Shown here: positions 27,713-36,492 of the stretch, piece by piece
Layout: every line of letters begins with the position of its first letter
How positions within the stretch are numbered: position 1 is the stretch's first letter
Translations under genes and position numbers: made by a program
Assembly (NCBI GenBank): GCA_016841765.1
Contig: JAENYN010000008.1
Coordinates: 1-64,000, forward strand
Reading direction: 5' to 3'
Length of the DNA: 64,000 nucleotides
Source of the DNA: Guptibacillus hwajinpoensis
Lineage (GTDB): Bacteria > Bacillota > Bacilli > Bacillales > Bacillaceae_O
Notes under the pieces: model-generated
The model's database searches: none
What the model was told of the DNA's origin: nothing
Seen by the model: the letters and a program-made list of their open reading frames with translations, nothing else

Positions 27713-27810
27713 ATGGAAAGAGGCTGGACATACCTAAATAAGTCATGCTTCGAGACGAACAATATCTATTCAACGTATTACTGTTTACTAATCATCAGCT
27801 AAGCTGAAAA

Positions 27811-27950
27811 AACAAGTCCGTTCCATTGCGCTGCAGACACTCGCTTTCCACGGGGAGGAAGCTGAGCCTCCTCGGCTGCGCCTGCGGGGTCTCAGCCTTT
27901 CCTCTATTTCCCGTTGGAGTCGAGTGTCTTCCGCTCCATTCCACTAGTTT
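27811..27950. repeat. Dispersed Bacillaceae intergenic repeat (about 140 bp)
   Basis: GC-rich element with GACACTCGCTTTCC, GGGGAGGAAGCTGAGCCTCC, GGGGTCTCAGCCTTTCC and GAGTCGAGTGTCTTCCGCTCC. Its ends are roughly inverted (GACACTCG/CGAGTGTC). I recognise it as a repeat scattered between genes in many Bacillus relatives. No gene lies in 27713-28096. Confidence 0.8.
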
Positions 27951-27998
27951 TTATGAAGTATGCAACATCTAACGATTTATTGGAGAGAGTAAATAAAG

Positions 27999-28049
27999 AC
28001 CCGAACGGTCAGGCAAAGATTTATTGAAATCTTACCTAATCGTTCGGGT
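27999..28049. terminator. Bidirectional terminator
   Basis: ACCCGAACG/CGTTCGGGT outer arms with inner AGATTT/AAATCT pairing, and T/A-rich flanks on both sides, between converging genes. Confidence 0.85.
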
Positions 28050-28096
28050 TTATTATTAGCTGAAATACTTATGTTCCTACCACTTTTTAACCAAGT

Positions 28097-28876
28097 TTAT
28101 TTACGGTTCCTCAAATCAAACCGTTCAAGTTCCTTTTCATCTATCATAACGACAAGATCAGCCTTACGGGCCTGCTTTTCAATCCTGTTCAACTGTTCTT
28201 CAGAAGGCGCAAGCGGTATTTCCGGATTGTCTTCCAGAGCTCCCAATTCATAAATTAGAACAAATTCACCTGCCTGGCCTGGCTTTAGAACAGGGGTGAA
28301 TTGCTGTCCGTGCCCCATTCTTGTTTCACTGTATTCTTTGGTTTTAAAGACATTGAATCCAACCGCTTCTTCAATTACGGCAACTAATTCATTGGATGGA
28401 TCGATTTTTACCGCGACTCCCTTCGGATTTGAAAAATCTTCAGTTTGCGTAACTTCACCAAGTGGAGTACTTCCCGTGTTTTTAATGGTGAATGTATAAT
28501 ACAAAGTGATCGGCCTTATCACTTTCCCTTTTTTAGGACCGGATGGAATACCGATGCCGCCGATTTTGTTTTCTTCATTTGTCAGCTCCACGTTTGCATC
28601 AACCAATTGCAGTTCAACATTGACATCTTTTCCAGGACCGGCACTTCTGTTTTCTAGCGGCAGCAATCCCGATCCATATCCTGCAATCCCAAAAATGACA
28701 ACGGCAAGCCCGAGGAGAAATGCAAAACTGAGAAATGGCTTAACTTTAACTGCCTGTGTCTGTTTTCCACCCGATATCTTATCCCGGACAGCCCTTTTAT
28801 TGCGGCTGTCAAACGAATACTCGCCAAAAACGGACTCCTCCATACTGCTGCGGAGTTTTTTCAGCTTATTCTCCAT
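28097..28876 (-). CDS. Anti-sigma factor-like membrane protein
   Basis: 259 aa from ATG 28876 (AAGGGGG at 8 nt); a GTG at 28885 is the alternative. A cytoplasmic N-terminus (about 1-45) is followed by one membrane segment (about 48-70, FLSFAFLLGLAVVIFGIAGY) and a large extracytoplasmic beta-rich domain (IRPITLYYTFTIKNTGSTPL). It overlaps the end of the ECF sigma gene, so the two are co-translated. The anti-sigma role is inferred from topology and coupling; the family is not one of the named RsiW/RsiX types. Confidence 0.75.
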   Translation of the reverse strand: MENKLKKLRSSMEESVFGEYSFDSRNKRAVRDKISGGKQTQAVKVKPFLSFAFLLGLAVVIFGIAGYGSGLLPLENRSAGPGKDVNVELQLVDANVELTNEENKIGGIGIPSGPKKGKVIRPITLYYTFTIKNTGSTPLGEVTQTEDFSNPKGVAVKIDPSNELVAVIEEAVGFNVFKTKEYSETRMGHGQQFTPVLKPGQAGEFVLIYELGALEDNPEIPLAPSEEQLNRIEKQARKADLVVMIDEKELERFDLRNRK

Positions 28877-29417
28877 ATCCGGCACCCCCTTCTCCGTATG
28901 TTTTCTTCAAGAGTTCCTTTGCACGCGCCAGCCGGGTCTTTACCGTATTAAGATTCAGGTTTAGGCAGTCCGCCACTTCCTTTAAAGCCATTTCTTCAAA
29001 ATAAAAAAGATAGATTACTTCCCTGTATTTAATCGGCAGCGACAAAACACGATCAGACAGTTCGGCCTGATCACTTCTTTTCATCATCATCTGTTCAGGA
29101 CTGGGATCTTTACCTTTTAACAGTCTGTTAAATTGGTCGCCGGCAGAAACCATCCGGTTATACCAGCTTTTCTTATAATCCTTGCAATGGTTGGCTGTAA
29201 TTTTCAGCAGCCATGTTTTAAGTGAAGATTCCCAATTGAATGTATCAATCCGCTTATAAAACTTTACAAAGACTTCCTGGGCGAGATCTTCCGCAATTTT
29301 ATAGTCATTAACATAAGAATAAGCGAGATACAGCACATCATTGCCAAATTCATTCATTGCATATTCCAGCAATTCATCCTTTGACATGGTCTCTATCACA
29401 TAATTGGTCCTCTCCAT
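28866..29417 (-). CDS. ECF-type RNA polymerase sigma factor
   Basis: 183 aa with region 2 (about 20-85: VNDYKIAEDLAQEVFVKFYK) and region 4 (about 120-172: YREVIYLFYFEEMALKEVAD, LNLNTVKTRLARAKELLKK), and no region 3 or 1.1. It is paired with the anti-sigma gene by overlap. A candidate autoregulatory ECF promoter lies at 29456-29484. Confidence 0.9.
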   Translation of the reverse strand: MERTNYVIETMSKDELLEYAMNEFGNDVLYLAYSYVNDYKIAEDLAQEVFVKFYKRIDTFNWESSLKTWLLKITANHCKDYKKSWYNRMVSAGDQFNRLLKGKDPSPEQMMMKRSDQAELSDRVLSLPIKYREVIYLFYFEEMALKEVADCLNLNLNTVKTRLARAKELLKKTYGEGGAGYGE

Positions 29418-29455
29418 AACCCTCCCTCGTTTCTCGTGAATCTGTTTTTTAAATA

Positions 29456-29484
29456 TAGACGACTGTGATACGTGAAAAGTTTTA
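29456..29484 (-). promoter_or_regulatory. Candidate ECF autoregulatory promoter
   Basis: AAAAC, 17 nt, CGTCTA on the minus strand, 40-70 bp upstream of the sigma start. AAC/CGT spacing is typical for Bacillus ECF promoters, and the same geometry occurs at the second ECF operon (63237). Confidence 0.6.
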
Positions 29485-29569
29485 GTTGCTGAATTTAAAT
29501 TTAAAAAAACAAAGAACCCCCGACAAACGGAAGTTCTTAAGCATCGTTATATGAAACATTGTGAAGTTC

Positions 29570-30958
29570 CTACGCCTTCACCTTCTCAGCTTCTTTCCAC
29601 CTGTTCGCAAAAGCCCCTTTTATAAAATCTTCATTTCTCGCATACGTTCTAATCACGTCACGAATATATTCCGGCCGATATTTCTCATTCCTGTTATTGG
29701 CAAGCGTACGGTAGCCAGACCCGCGGTGAAGGTAATCGGATGTGCCGACCGTATACCAGCGTTCGTCTTCAAGAGGCTGGCCGCCAATTAATAATTCCGT
29801 GATCTGTTTGCCGTCATGCTTAACCGTTGCCCCGGAGACATGCAGCCTGCCCGCATACTTCCCTCTGAAACCGGGCCCTCTGCCATCGGCCAAGCACACC
29901 TGCGGATCAAGGGAATCTTCAAGTGCCTGTTTCAAATCCTTCCCCTGGATTTCAAAGGTGGTGGGATTCAAAGGAGACGGGCTGATTTCAATCAATTTCT
30001 TTTCTGATACATAGCCGAACAAGCCTGCGTTCACGATTCCGCTGTTGATCAGGCTGAGATCGCAATCCAGCAAATCGTGTAAGCCGTCAGCAATCAAGTT
30101 CGTCAGCGGGTTTTCTTCGATGACATCATGCCACAATCCGTGATTGATGCTGTAAAGCGGTGCGCTTAACGATTCAATCGCCTTTTCTTTGTTACGTTTT
30201 AAAATCGAACGGACCCCGTCATCTTCTGTTGAGTTTTCTGTCGGCAGGTTTAGAGACTTTATGAGGTGCAGGCTGTTGTCCGTGAACTCCACTTCCAGGA
30301 TGCCGATGTGCTGGCCATAGCACCCGGCACTGTTCATAATGGTGCCGTTCACGACTTTGGCTTCTTCATATAATTGATGATCGTGGGCGGAGATGATGAT
30401 ATCAATCCCCTCCATCTCTTTTGTCAATTCTTCATCAGCTGCGGTGCCGATATGATTCAACACGATACACAGATCATAGTTGCCGGCGTTTCGCTTCAAT
30501 TCTTCAGCCAGCGCCTGCTTATAATCTTTTATATGGATATTCAGACCCTCATTAAACTCTCCCATATCAGGTGAGGAACCGGTAACCAAAATCCGCAGTC
30601 CGTTCTTCTCAAGAATGGCACTTGAGACAACACCGCTCACCGGCGTTCGGTCCGCTTTTGATAGATTATTGCTGATGAAAGGCATCGGGCTGCTTTCTGC
30701 CATGTATTCAAGTGTCTCCACACTGTTGAACATTTCATTATTTCCGATTGTGAGCGCGTCATAACCTGCATACTCAAGCAGCTCGACCGCCGCTCCCCCT
30801 CTTGTGCCCTGCAACTCGATGCTTTTAAAATCCGCAAAATCACCCGCTTCGAGGATAATCGTGTTTTCATCTGCATGCTGCTTGATGAGCGTGACGGCTC
30901 TGGAAAAGTTTTCGAAGTTGCTGTGAATGTCATTTGTATGTATGATTTTCAGTTTCAT
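29570..30958 (-). CDS. 5'-nucleotidase-like metallophosphoesterase (YunD-like)
   Basis: 462 aa. The N-terminal metallophosphatase domain has HTNDIHSNFEN, LEAGDFAD, TIGNNEMF, VLNHIG and IISAHDHQLYEE as metal and catalytic motifs. The C-terminal 5'-nucleotidase domain (about 265-450) has NPLTNLIADGL, NSGIVNAGLF and YTVGTSDYLHRGSGY. Length equals that of B. subtilis YunD. There is no signal peptide, so it is cytoplasmic, likely acting on nucleotides or related phosphoesters. GGGGGATAAC precedes ATG. Monocistronic. Confidence 0.85.
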   Translation of the reverse strand: MKLKIIHTNDIHSNFENFSRAVTLIKQHADENTIILEAGDFADFKSIELQGTRGGAAVELLEYAGYDALTIGNNEMFNSVETLEYMAESSPMPFISNNLSKADRTPVSGVVSSAILEKNGLRILVTGSSPDMGEFNEGLNIHIKDYKQALAEELKRNAGNYDLCIVLNHIGTAADEELTKEMEGIDIIISAHDHQLYEEAKVVNGTIMNSAGCYGQHIGILEVEFTDNSLHLIKSLNLPTENSTEDDGVRSILKRNKEKAIESLSAPLYSINHGLWHDVIEENPLTNLIADGLHDLLDCDLSLINSGIVNAGLFGYVSEKKLIEISPSPLNPTTFEIQGKDLKQALEDSLDPQVCLADGRGPGFRGKYAGRLHVSGATVKHDGKQITELLIGGQPLEDERWYTVGTSDYLHRGSGYRTLANNRNEKYRPEYIRDVIRTYARNEDFIKGAFANRWKEAEKVKA

Positions 30959-31146
30959 GTTATCCCCCTTTTGCTAATGGTCCCTATTTCTCCCGCTTTT
31001 AGTAATTCAAGACGCTGCGAAAAAGTCCTGTTGATTTCTGCCAATTTTTGAATAGCTTACGATTGATGAAGGGTTTTATCTTTGTTTATTGAATGCTTTA
31101 GAAAATAGGCATTTTTATCCATACAGAGAAAGGCGGAAGTTTTCTA

Positions 31147-31389
31147 TTGAACTCTATTCAGGAAACCGTAGTTTTCATTGTTTTTATAACAGCCTATGTC
31201 TATTGGACCGAGAAACTTCAACTCTTTGCGTTTTTAGGCGATTTTGAAACGTTTGGATTAATGACTCCTCTCATAATCGGGATCATCATGATGAACGGCA
31301 AGACAAAGAAGCGTATGATTAAATTAATGGCGCTGCATTTTTTAGTAACATTCGGTTCTATCTTATATCTCTTGTTGCTGGTGAAGTAA
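31147..31389 (+). CDS. Small membrane protein, unknown function
   Basis: 80 aa with three hydrophobic segments (about 5-20, 36-50, 60-78) and a central basic loop (GKTKKRMIK). The only start is TTG with AAAGGCGG about 9 nt upstream. No family recognised; the gene is plausible rather than certain. It precedes the AraC regulator by 41 bp on the same strand. Confidence 0.5.
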   Translation: MNSIQETVVFIVFITAYVYWTEKLQLFAFLGDFETFGLMTPLIIGIIMMNGKTKKRMIKLMALHFLVTFGSILYLLLLVK

Positions 31390-31430
31390 CAAAATAGGCC
31401 AGTGTACCAGCCGTAAAGGAGTTAAATGTT

Positions 31431-32261
31431 ATGGCAGAAATACCATTTTCCCCGGTCGTTATGACATCCGCCTCAACTGAATACCGGGAGTTTGAGCCCC
31501 CCAAACTCTTAAAGCCCTATATTGCCTGCTATTGGGAATCACGGCCTCTTCATACAGCAGGCTCAGCAGGGGAATCAGTCGTCATTCCTGATGGCTGCTC
31601 GGATATCCTATTGGATTATGACGCCGCGATGGACAGCTTCCATCTTACCTATTGCGGAATTTTCGGGCACCACTTTGCGGTTCCGGTACCAGTCCACTCA
31701 TCAAACGTGACCTTCGGCATCCGATTTCTCCCCGGCGTTTCCCGGCTTTTCATCCGGGAATCTGCCCGTCATTTCACCAACCGGATGGATGCAATGGAAG
31801 ATATCGATCCACTTTTAAACAGGGAATTGTTGAAGACCTTCACAAAAAGCAGCGAGACTGGAACATGGATTCAGGAACTGAATGATTTCTTTTTAAAAAA
31901 GATACTGAAACAGCCTGTTTTATCCTTACAGGATGAAAGGACCGAAACGATTTTACACCATATCGTTCAAACGGGCGGCAGGTTATCAGTAAAGGAAATC
32001 AGCAGGACTCATCAGCTGTCATCCCGTACACTCCAGCGGCTTTTCGATGAAAGGGTTGGCCTCAGCCCCAAAAAATTCAGCCAGGTCATCCGGTTTCAGC
32101 TGCTGCTGTCCGATTTTACAAGGAAACATCCCACCTCATTAATTGACTGTGATACGGCATTATCCTTCTATGATGAATCCCACTTGTATCATGAAATAGT
32201 AAAACATACCGGCAAAACCCCTTCACAATTGACGGTGTCCGATTTTTACAAGAACGGTTGA
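31431..32261 (+). CDS. AraC-family transcriptional regulator with DUF6597 N-terminus
   Basis: 276 aa. The N-terminal half carries YIACYWESR, VIPDGCSDILLDYD and FGIRFLPGVSRLFI, the pattern of AraC regulators with a DUF6597 sensor domain. The C-terminal half (about 180-270) has two helix-turn-helices: LSVKEISRTHQLSSRTLQRL and CDTALSFYDESHLYHEIVKH. AAAGGAGTTAAATGTT precedes ATG. It likely controls the small downstream VOC/YjbR genes or itself; the ligand is unknown. Confidence 0.88.
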   Translation: MAEIPFSPVVMTSASTEYREFEPPKLLKPYIACYWESRPLHTAGSAGESVVIPDGCSDILLDYDAAMDSFHLTYCGIFGHHFAVPVPVHSSNVTFGIRFLPGVSRLFIRESARHFTNRMDAMEDIDPLLNRELLKTFTKSSETGTWIQELNDFFLKKILKQPVLSLQDERTETILHHIVQTGGRLSVKEISRTHQLSSRTLQRLFDERVGLSPKKFSQVIRFQLLLSDFTRKHPTSLIDCDTALSFYDESHLYHEIVKHTGKTPSQLTVSDFYKNG

Positions 32262-32309
32262 ACGGGATGAGTTATACTTTAGTTAACATGATGACAGGGA
32301 GTGAGATGC

Positions 32310-32693
32310 ATGGTACCGCAGCGTGTTTCCTTAGTGACGATCGGAGCAGTTGACCTGCCTAAATTGCGGGCTTTTTACCAGGGATTGGGCTGGAAGGAGC
32401 CCGAAATAAGTTCAGATCAATATGCTGTATTCAAGACGGCTGGCGTTCTGCTTTCCTTATTTCCCCTGGGTGAGTTGGAAAAAGACGCTGGTGTGAACAT
32501 ACATAAAGACGTGAACTCGTTCAACGCAATCACACTTGCAATCAATGTGAACACAAGGGAAGAGGTCGACACGGTGATCGAACACGTCCGCCGAAACGGG
32601 GGCACAATTGTCCGGGAACCGAGTGACGCCTTCTGGGGCGGGCGGACCTCTTACTTTGCGGATGTTGAGAATAACCTGTGGGAAGTGGCCTAG
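32310..32693 (+). CDS. VOC-family (glyoxalase/bleomycin-resistance fold) protein
   Basis: 127 aa from ATG 32310 (AGGGAGTGAG upstream; GTG 32301 lacks a site). One VOC module pair: VSLVTIGAVDLPKLRAFYQG at the start and FADVENNLWEVA at the end, with the metal-type Glu in the last motif. Such proteins are lyases, dioxygenases or drug-binding proteins; the specific role is unknown. Confidence 0.82.
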   Translation: MVPQRVSLVTIGAVDLPKLRAFYQGLGWKEPEISSDQYAVFKTAGVLLSLFPLGELEKDAGVNIHKDVNSFNAITLAINVNTREEVDTVIEHVRRNGGTIVREPSDAFWGGRTSYFADVENNLWEVA

Positions 32694-32765
32694 AATCCGG
32701 ATTCAGTTTTTGACGAAAGAGGCGCGATGCTGTCGCTGTAAAAAGACTTCCAAAGAGGTGAGGGA

Positions 32766-33131
32766 ATGAAAGAGGAAATCCATCAATATTGCCTGGGGTT
32801 GAAAGGCACGACACATGACTATAAACCCGAATGGAGTGCTGACCGCTATCAAATAGGCGGCAAAATGTACGCTATGATTGGCGGCGATGCGGAAGGCACT
32901 CCGATCGTCTCATTGAAATGCGACCCGGAACGCGCGGAAATCCTGAGAGATACATACGAAGGGATCATCCCAGGATACTATATGAACAAGACTCACTGGA
33001 ACTCGATTTATCTTGACGCGGAACTGCCGGACGGATTGCTGGAGGAATTGATTTCGCATTCGTATACGCTCGTTTTTAAGAAATTGACGAAGAATGTGCA
33101 GAAACTGGTGCTGGAGACAGAACCTGTGTAG
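32766..33131 (+). CDS. MmcQ/YjbR-family DNA-binding-like protein
   Basis: 121 aa with the CyaY-like MmcQ/YjbR signature: LGLKGTTHDYKPEWSADRY near the start, SLKCDPERAEILRDTYEGI, YYMNKTHWNSIYLDAELPDG and a final SYTLVFKKL. Function of the family is not settled. AAAGAGGTGAGGGA precedes ATG. Same strand and close to the VOC gene. Confidence 0.85.
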   Translation: MKEEIHQYCLGLKGTTHDYKPEWSADRYQIGGKMYAMIGGDAEGTPIVSLKCDPERAEILRDTYEGIIPGYYMNKTHWNSIYLDAELPDGLLEELISHSYTLVFKKLTKNVQKLVLETEPV

Positions 33132-33197
33132 GCGCCAAAAAACCGCTCTTTAGCAGTTCAAATAAAGAAGAGAAACAGCAATAGAAACACGATACAA

Positions 33198-33246
33198 AAA
33201 TCGAGTATGAAATCCAAACATTTTCTTACTCGATTTTTTTATTGTT
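33198..33246 (+). terminator. Terminator of the AraC-VOC-YjbR cluster
   Basis: AAATCGAGTA/TACTCGATTT stem followed by TTTTATTG. Confidence 0.85.
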
Positions 33247-33406
33247 ACAACTACTCTTATAAATTAAAAGGGAATTAATCCTGATTTGAAATGCTTCTTC
33301 ATATTAAAAAGAATTAGAGGTAATAGGAGGTTTTTGTCAAAATGATTATGAGGACATTTATTCCAAGTTTATGACTTCCTTATCATTTAGAGAAGGGGAT
33401 GAAAAC

Positions 33407-33625
33407 ATGAAAGAAAATTTAAAACTTGCCTGGATAGCTTCGTGGTTTGCACTTCTCGGACAGCTAGTGTTTTTCATAGGAGTATCGATTTTCACAGGAG
33501 ATTGGCGTTATGTAATGTGGAGTTTTATGGTGAGTATGTTAGCAGGTGTTCCAAGTATGATTAACACCTGGCAATCACAGAAAAAGGCTAACAATGAAGT
33601 GGAATTTATGAACAAGAAACCTTAA
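33407..33625 (+). CDS. Small two-pass membrane protein
   Basis: 72 aa from ATG 33407 (GAAGGGGATGAAAAC upstream; the frame opens earlier). Two membrane segments (about 7-27 and 33-50) flank GDWRY, with a charged C-terminus. No family recognised. Positions 33626-33815 hold nothing clear. Confidence 0.6.
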   Translation: MKENLKLAWIASWFALLGQLVFFIGVSIFTGDWRYVMWSFMVSMLAGVPSMINTWQSQKKANNEVEFMNKKP

Positions 33626-33819
33626 TGCTCTTTGACTTAAATGGTATTTTGGCACACTATTAAAAGGTTGTGTATTCACCAATCCCTAAAGAAATCTCGA
33701 TGATTGGCGAGCCTTCGAAGACAGGGGATGTAGTTGCCCTTATCTATATTCTTAAAAATGGCAACTGTTTCGAAATACTCCCCTATTAACAATTTTTACT
33801 TTCTTGTATGGTAAAAAAA

Positions 33820-33844
33820 GAGCCTTGCCGCTAAGACAAAGCTC
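33820..33844 (-). terminator. Terminator of the Gly/Tyr/Phe-rich repeat protein gene
   Basis: GAGCTTTG/CAAGGCTC stem with TTTTTTT on the minus strand. Confidence 0.75.
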
Positions 33845-33900
33845 CTTCCGTTCTTTCAGAGTCAAGGATATGGATTGCCATATCTCTCTCTGTTCCACAG

Positions 33901-34185
33901 TTATAGGAATCCATATCCAAATGGACCAAATCCACCATATCCAAACGGCGGAAAACCTCCATATCCGTAAGGTCCAAATCCGCCATATCCAAATGGCCCA
34001 AATCCACCGTATCCGTAAGGCCCGAACCCATATCCAAACGGCCTGCCGAAACCGAATGGACGGCCATAGCCGAATGGTCTCCCGTAACCGAATGGGCGGC
34101 CATATCCGAACGGCCTCCCAAATCCCGGACGGATCCTTTCATCAGCAGGATCAATTACAAAGTTGTTCATATGATTGGAAGTCAC
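33901..34185 (-). CDS. Gly/Tyr/Phe-rich tandem-repeat protein, possible spore-coat protein
   Basis: 94 aa. After a 20-residue polar head the chain is built of GRPFGYG/GRPFGFG units (about 22-52), then GGFGPFGYG and GGFGPYGYG units (about 53-94). It has no signal peptide and is low in complexity. GTG start with GAGGAGGAAAAGGGAAAA upstream; own terminator. Such Gly/Tyr/Phe repeats occur in spore coat and crust proteins of Bacillus, which is the best guess but unproven. Confidence 0.65.
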   Translation of the reverse strand: MTSNHMNNFVIDPADERIRPGFGRPFGYGRPFGYGRPFGYGRPFGFGRPFGYGFGPYGYGGFGPFGYGGFGPYGYGGFPPFGYGGFGPFGYGFL

Positions 34186-34421
34186 TTTTCCCTTTTCCTC
34201 CTCATCCCTAAATTGGTTTCACTACTGTATATGCATATTTGGGTAATGTTCTTGGGCATTTATCACGGAAATTTAGAATTTGTGGGATAAAAGCGGAATC
34301 AAACGGAAAGAAGGCTTTTCTCAATCAGCTGAAAAGTACGCGGGAGGAGAACTTTGCTTATTTTACAAATCAAGAAACTAAATTTTTATTAAACGCTTTA
34401 TAAGGCCTGCTATCCCTTACA

Positions 34422-34601
34422 TCAATACCGTTTTCTCCAGTAAATAAATCCTCCGACCAGGACAAGGTAGAGCAGCAATACAACAGCGAGCGTAACTATT
34501 CTCTCCAGTGGTGAACCGTCAGCCATGAGTACAGGTCCCAGGCCAAAAAAGGTCACTGCCGCAAATAGAAGAAGAAAAAATATATAAATAAGCCATTTCA
34601 T
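34422..34601 (-). CDS. 59-residue two-pass membrane protein
   Basis: ATG...TGA of 60 codons with GGGTGATACCAA upstream. Segments IYIFFLLLFAAVTFFGLGPV (about 5-24) and TLAVVLLLYLVLVGGFIYW (about 37-55), ending RKRY. Coding character is good and it fills an otherwise empty stretch. Function unknown. Confidence 0.6.
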   Translation of the reverse strand: MKWLIYIFFLLLFAAVTFFGLGPVLMADGSPLERIVTLAVVLLLYLVLVGGFIYWRKRY

Positions 34602-34703
34602 TTGGTATCACCCTATTCCTTATTTCATTCACATTCATTATTAGTATAGGTTAAAAATCAGCCGGGTACACGCCTGGTGATCAATTGTGGATTGTTCATA
34701 AGA

Positions 34704-34741
34704 AAACCAGCTTGAGAGCAAAGCTTCCCACAGCTGGTTTA
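34704..34741 (-). terminator. Terminator of the L,D-transpeptidase gene
   Basis: AAACCAGCT/AGCTGGTTT stem with TTTTCTTATG on the minus-strand exit, just past the stop codon. Confidence 0.8.
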
Positions 34742-34753
34742 ATGTTAGTCTAA

Positions 34754-35500
34754 TTATTTATTGAACAATGTTGCCCTTGTCTTCGGTCCGACAATCCCAT
34801 CGGCCACTAATCCTTTTGATTTCTGGAACTTCTTTACAGAACTCAACGTCTGAGGGCCAAAGGATCCATCTGCTGTAATGTGGAGTTTCCGCTGAAGAAT
34901 TTTAACGGCTTCCCCTTTACTGCCGTATTTTAAAGTAATACTGAAGGATTCATATCCTGCGACTACTTTCTGGGCTTTGCCGACTCCATATTTTTTTGCT
35001 AGCACAGCGAAGGAGGAAGAAGAGCTTGTGATATAGACCGGAATGTTCTTATCAGCGCGATCATACAGCCAGATGACATCTTTATTAAACATCCGGATGC
35101 ATCCATTGGATGCGTAGGTGCCAATTGAGGGCGGATTATTTGTTCCATGAATTCCATATACATTTCCAGAAGTATGCCCCCAATCCCCCGGGACTTTTAT
35201 CCCGAGCCACCGTGCACCCAGTGGATTCCTTGGGCTGCCGCCTGGAATGTTTTCTTTATACCACGGCCTGTTTTTCACCTTATTGACGAGAGTGAACTTC
35301 CCTTCTGGCGTCAGGCTCTTTGTCCGGCCAGTTGCTACAGGAAAAACTTTTTGAAGAGTGCCTTTTTCATAAAAAGCCAGCTGATTGGTCCTTTTGTTAA
35401 TCAGAATCGCTTCGTTCTGTACAGCTTCGGCTGATGTTGCCATCATGCTAAAACTTAATACCGATATCCCTATTGCTATTGCGACCTTCCGTAGCAACAT
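34754..35500 (-). CDS. L,D-transpeptidase with C-terminal peptidoglycan-binding domain
   Basis: 248 aa from ATG 35500 (AGGAGGGCGGGAGGGAGA upstream; the frame runs much further upstream but has no site). Signal peptide about 1-26 (ending TSAEA). The YkuD-type catalytic domain (about 27-150) has VYGIHGTNNPPSIGTYASNG then CIRM, with Cys134 as nucleophile. The C-terminal peptidoglycan-binding domain (about 185-248) has ITLKYGSKGEAVKILQRKL and KGLVADGIVGPKT. It cross-links or modifies peptidoglycan outside the membrane; in Bacillus such enzymes often act on spore cortex. Confidence 0.92.
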   Translation of the reverse strand: MLLRKVAIAIGISVLSFSMMATSAEAVQNEAILINKRTNQLAFYEKGTLQKVFPVATGRTKSLTPEGKFTLVNKVKNRPWYKENIPGGSPRNPLGARWLGIKVPGDWGHTSGNVYGIHGTNNPPSIGTYASNGCIRMFNKDVIWLYDRADKNIPVYITSSSSSFAVLAKKYGVGKAQKVVAGYESFSITLKYGSKGEAVKILQRKLHITADGSFGPQTLSSVKKFQKSKGLVADGIVGPKTRATLFNK

Positions 35501-35658
35501 TCTCCCTCCCGCCCTCCTAATATTCTCCTTTGTTGCTATATCATTATTATACTTTTGTATTAGGATAAAGGTTGGGGAAAGCTGTTGTAAAATTTTAGTA
35601 ATTGGTCGGCAGGAAATGACACAAATATACGTTTTGTCGAAATAGGGCAAATAAAAAC

Positions 35659-35694
35659 ACCCTTTCCTTCTGCGGTTACAGAATAGAAAAGGGT
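35659..35694 (-). terminator. Terminator of the tRNA-Ala gene
   Basis: ACCCTTTTC/AAAGGGT outer arms with inner TCTG/CAGA, followed by GTTTTTATTT on the minus strand. Confidence 0.75.
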
Positions 35695-35732
35695 ATTGAG
35701 ATGTGCTTATTGATTCCTGCACATTAAAGGTA

Positions 35733-35805
35733 TGGAGCATAGCGGGCTCGAACCGCTGACCTCTTCGCTGCCAGCGAAGCGCTCTCCCAGCTGAGCTAAT
35801 GCCCC
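35733..35805 (-). tRNA. tRNA-Ala (anticodon GGC)
   Basis: 73-nt cloverleaf. Acceptor GGGGCAT/ATGCTCC with one G-U pair, D-loop AGCTGGGAGAGC, anticodon stem CTTCG/CGAAG with loop CTGGCAG (anticodon GGC), T-arm GCGGTTCGAGCCCGC, discriminator A. The CCA end is not encoded. Confidence 0.96.
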
Positions 35806-35893
35806 GTGATATGATTTTCTCGACAAGAAGAATTATAGCATGAAATAAATTATGAAAGCAAGGTCTCTTTTGATTTTTGTTTAAACGTCCTGC

Positions 35894-36358
35894 TTACCCC
35901 TTCTCCCAGTAATTGACCATCAACTCATCAGCCCACTGTGGCTGTTTGATTTGGCCGCATGGATACAGTTCCTTCATGGCCGGCTTGATGTCAATCACCG
36001 GCGTTCCATCAACGGCATCAAGGCCTTTTACAATCAGCTTCTTTCCTTCTTGTTTGATGATCTTGACAACTGTGATCCCCAACCGGTTCGGGCGGTTTTT
36101 GCCGCGCTGGGAAAACACGCCTGTCTTCGGCCAATCCGGGTTATGGCGCGGGTGCCTGGCTTTATACTCCACTTTCTCGTCTTTTGCGAGGTGAAAGTAA
36201 AACAATATTTCCGCATGGCTGAAGTTATCGATTCCCTGCAGGCTTTCCCCGGTAAATTCATCAGTAAGCTCAATTTCTGCCGTGATATTTCCCCATTCAT
36301 CATCTGTAACTTCTTTGCGGCTGCTTTTTACATACCCTATGGGCTTGATCGTGAACAC
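35894..36358 (-). CDS. trmO: TrmO/TsaA-family SAM-dependent tRNA methyltransferase
   Basis: 154 aa with the compact beta-barrel TsaA/YaeB/VirR fold: PIGYVKSSRKEVTDDEWGNI, LQGIDNFSHAEILFYFH, then RHPRHNPDWPKTGVFSQRG, RPNRLGITVVKI and LDAVDGTPVIDIKPAM. E. coli TrmO N6-methylates t6A37 in threonine tRNAs; shorter Gram-positive members like this one are less well tested. Monocistronic, just after the tRNA gene on the same strand. Confidence 0.85.
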   Translation of the reverse strand: MFTIKPIGYVKSSRKEVTDDEWGNITAEIELTDEFTGESLQGIDNFSHAEILFYFHLAKDEKVEYKARHPRHNPDWPKTGVFSQRGKNRPNRLGITVVKIIKQEGKKLIVKGLDAVDGTPVIDIKPAMKELYPCGQIKQPQWADELMVNYWEKG

Positions 36359-36439
36359 GGCCTTTCCCTCCTTGTTCTTTCCAGTTCTCCTCCATTTATT
36401 CGCTATCGCATCGTTTTTCCCTACTTCTCAAGCAAAAAG

Positions 36440-36483
36440 AAAAGGAATGGGATTGTCTTGAAAAAAAGCATCCCATTCCTTTT
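36440..36483. terminator. Terminator of the YggT gene
   Basis: 14-bp arms AAAAGGAATGGGAT/ATCCCATTCCTTTT with T-rich exits on both sides. Confidence 0.85.
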
Positions 36484-36492
36484 GATTATGAT

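Noticed and set aside
35501-35740. N-terminal extension of the L,D-transpeptidase
   Set aside because: The longer frame has no ribosome site and would bury the signal peptide; ATG 35500 follows AGGAGGGCGGGAGGGAGA.
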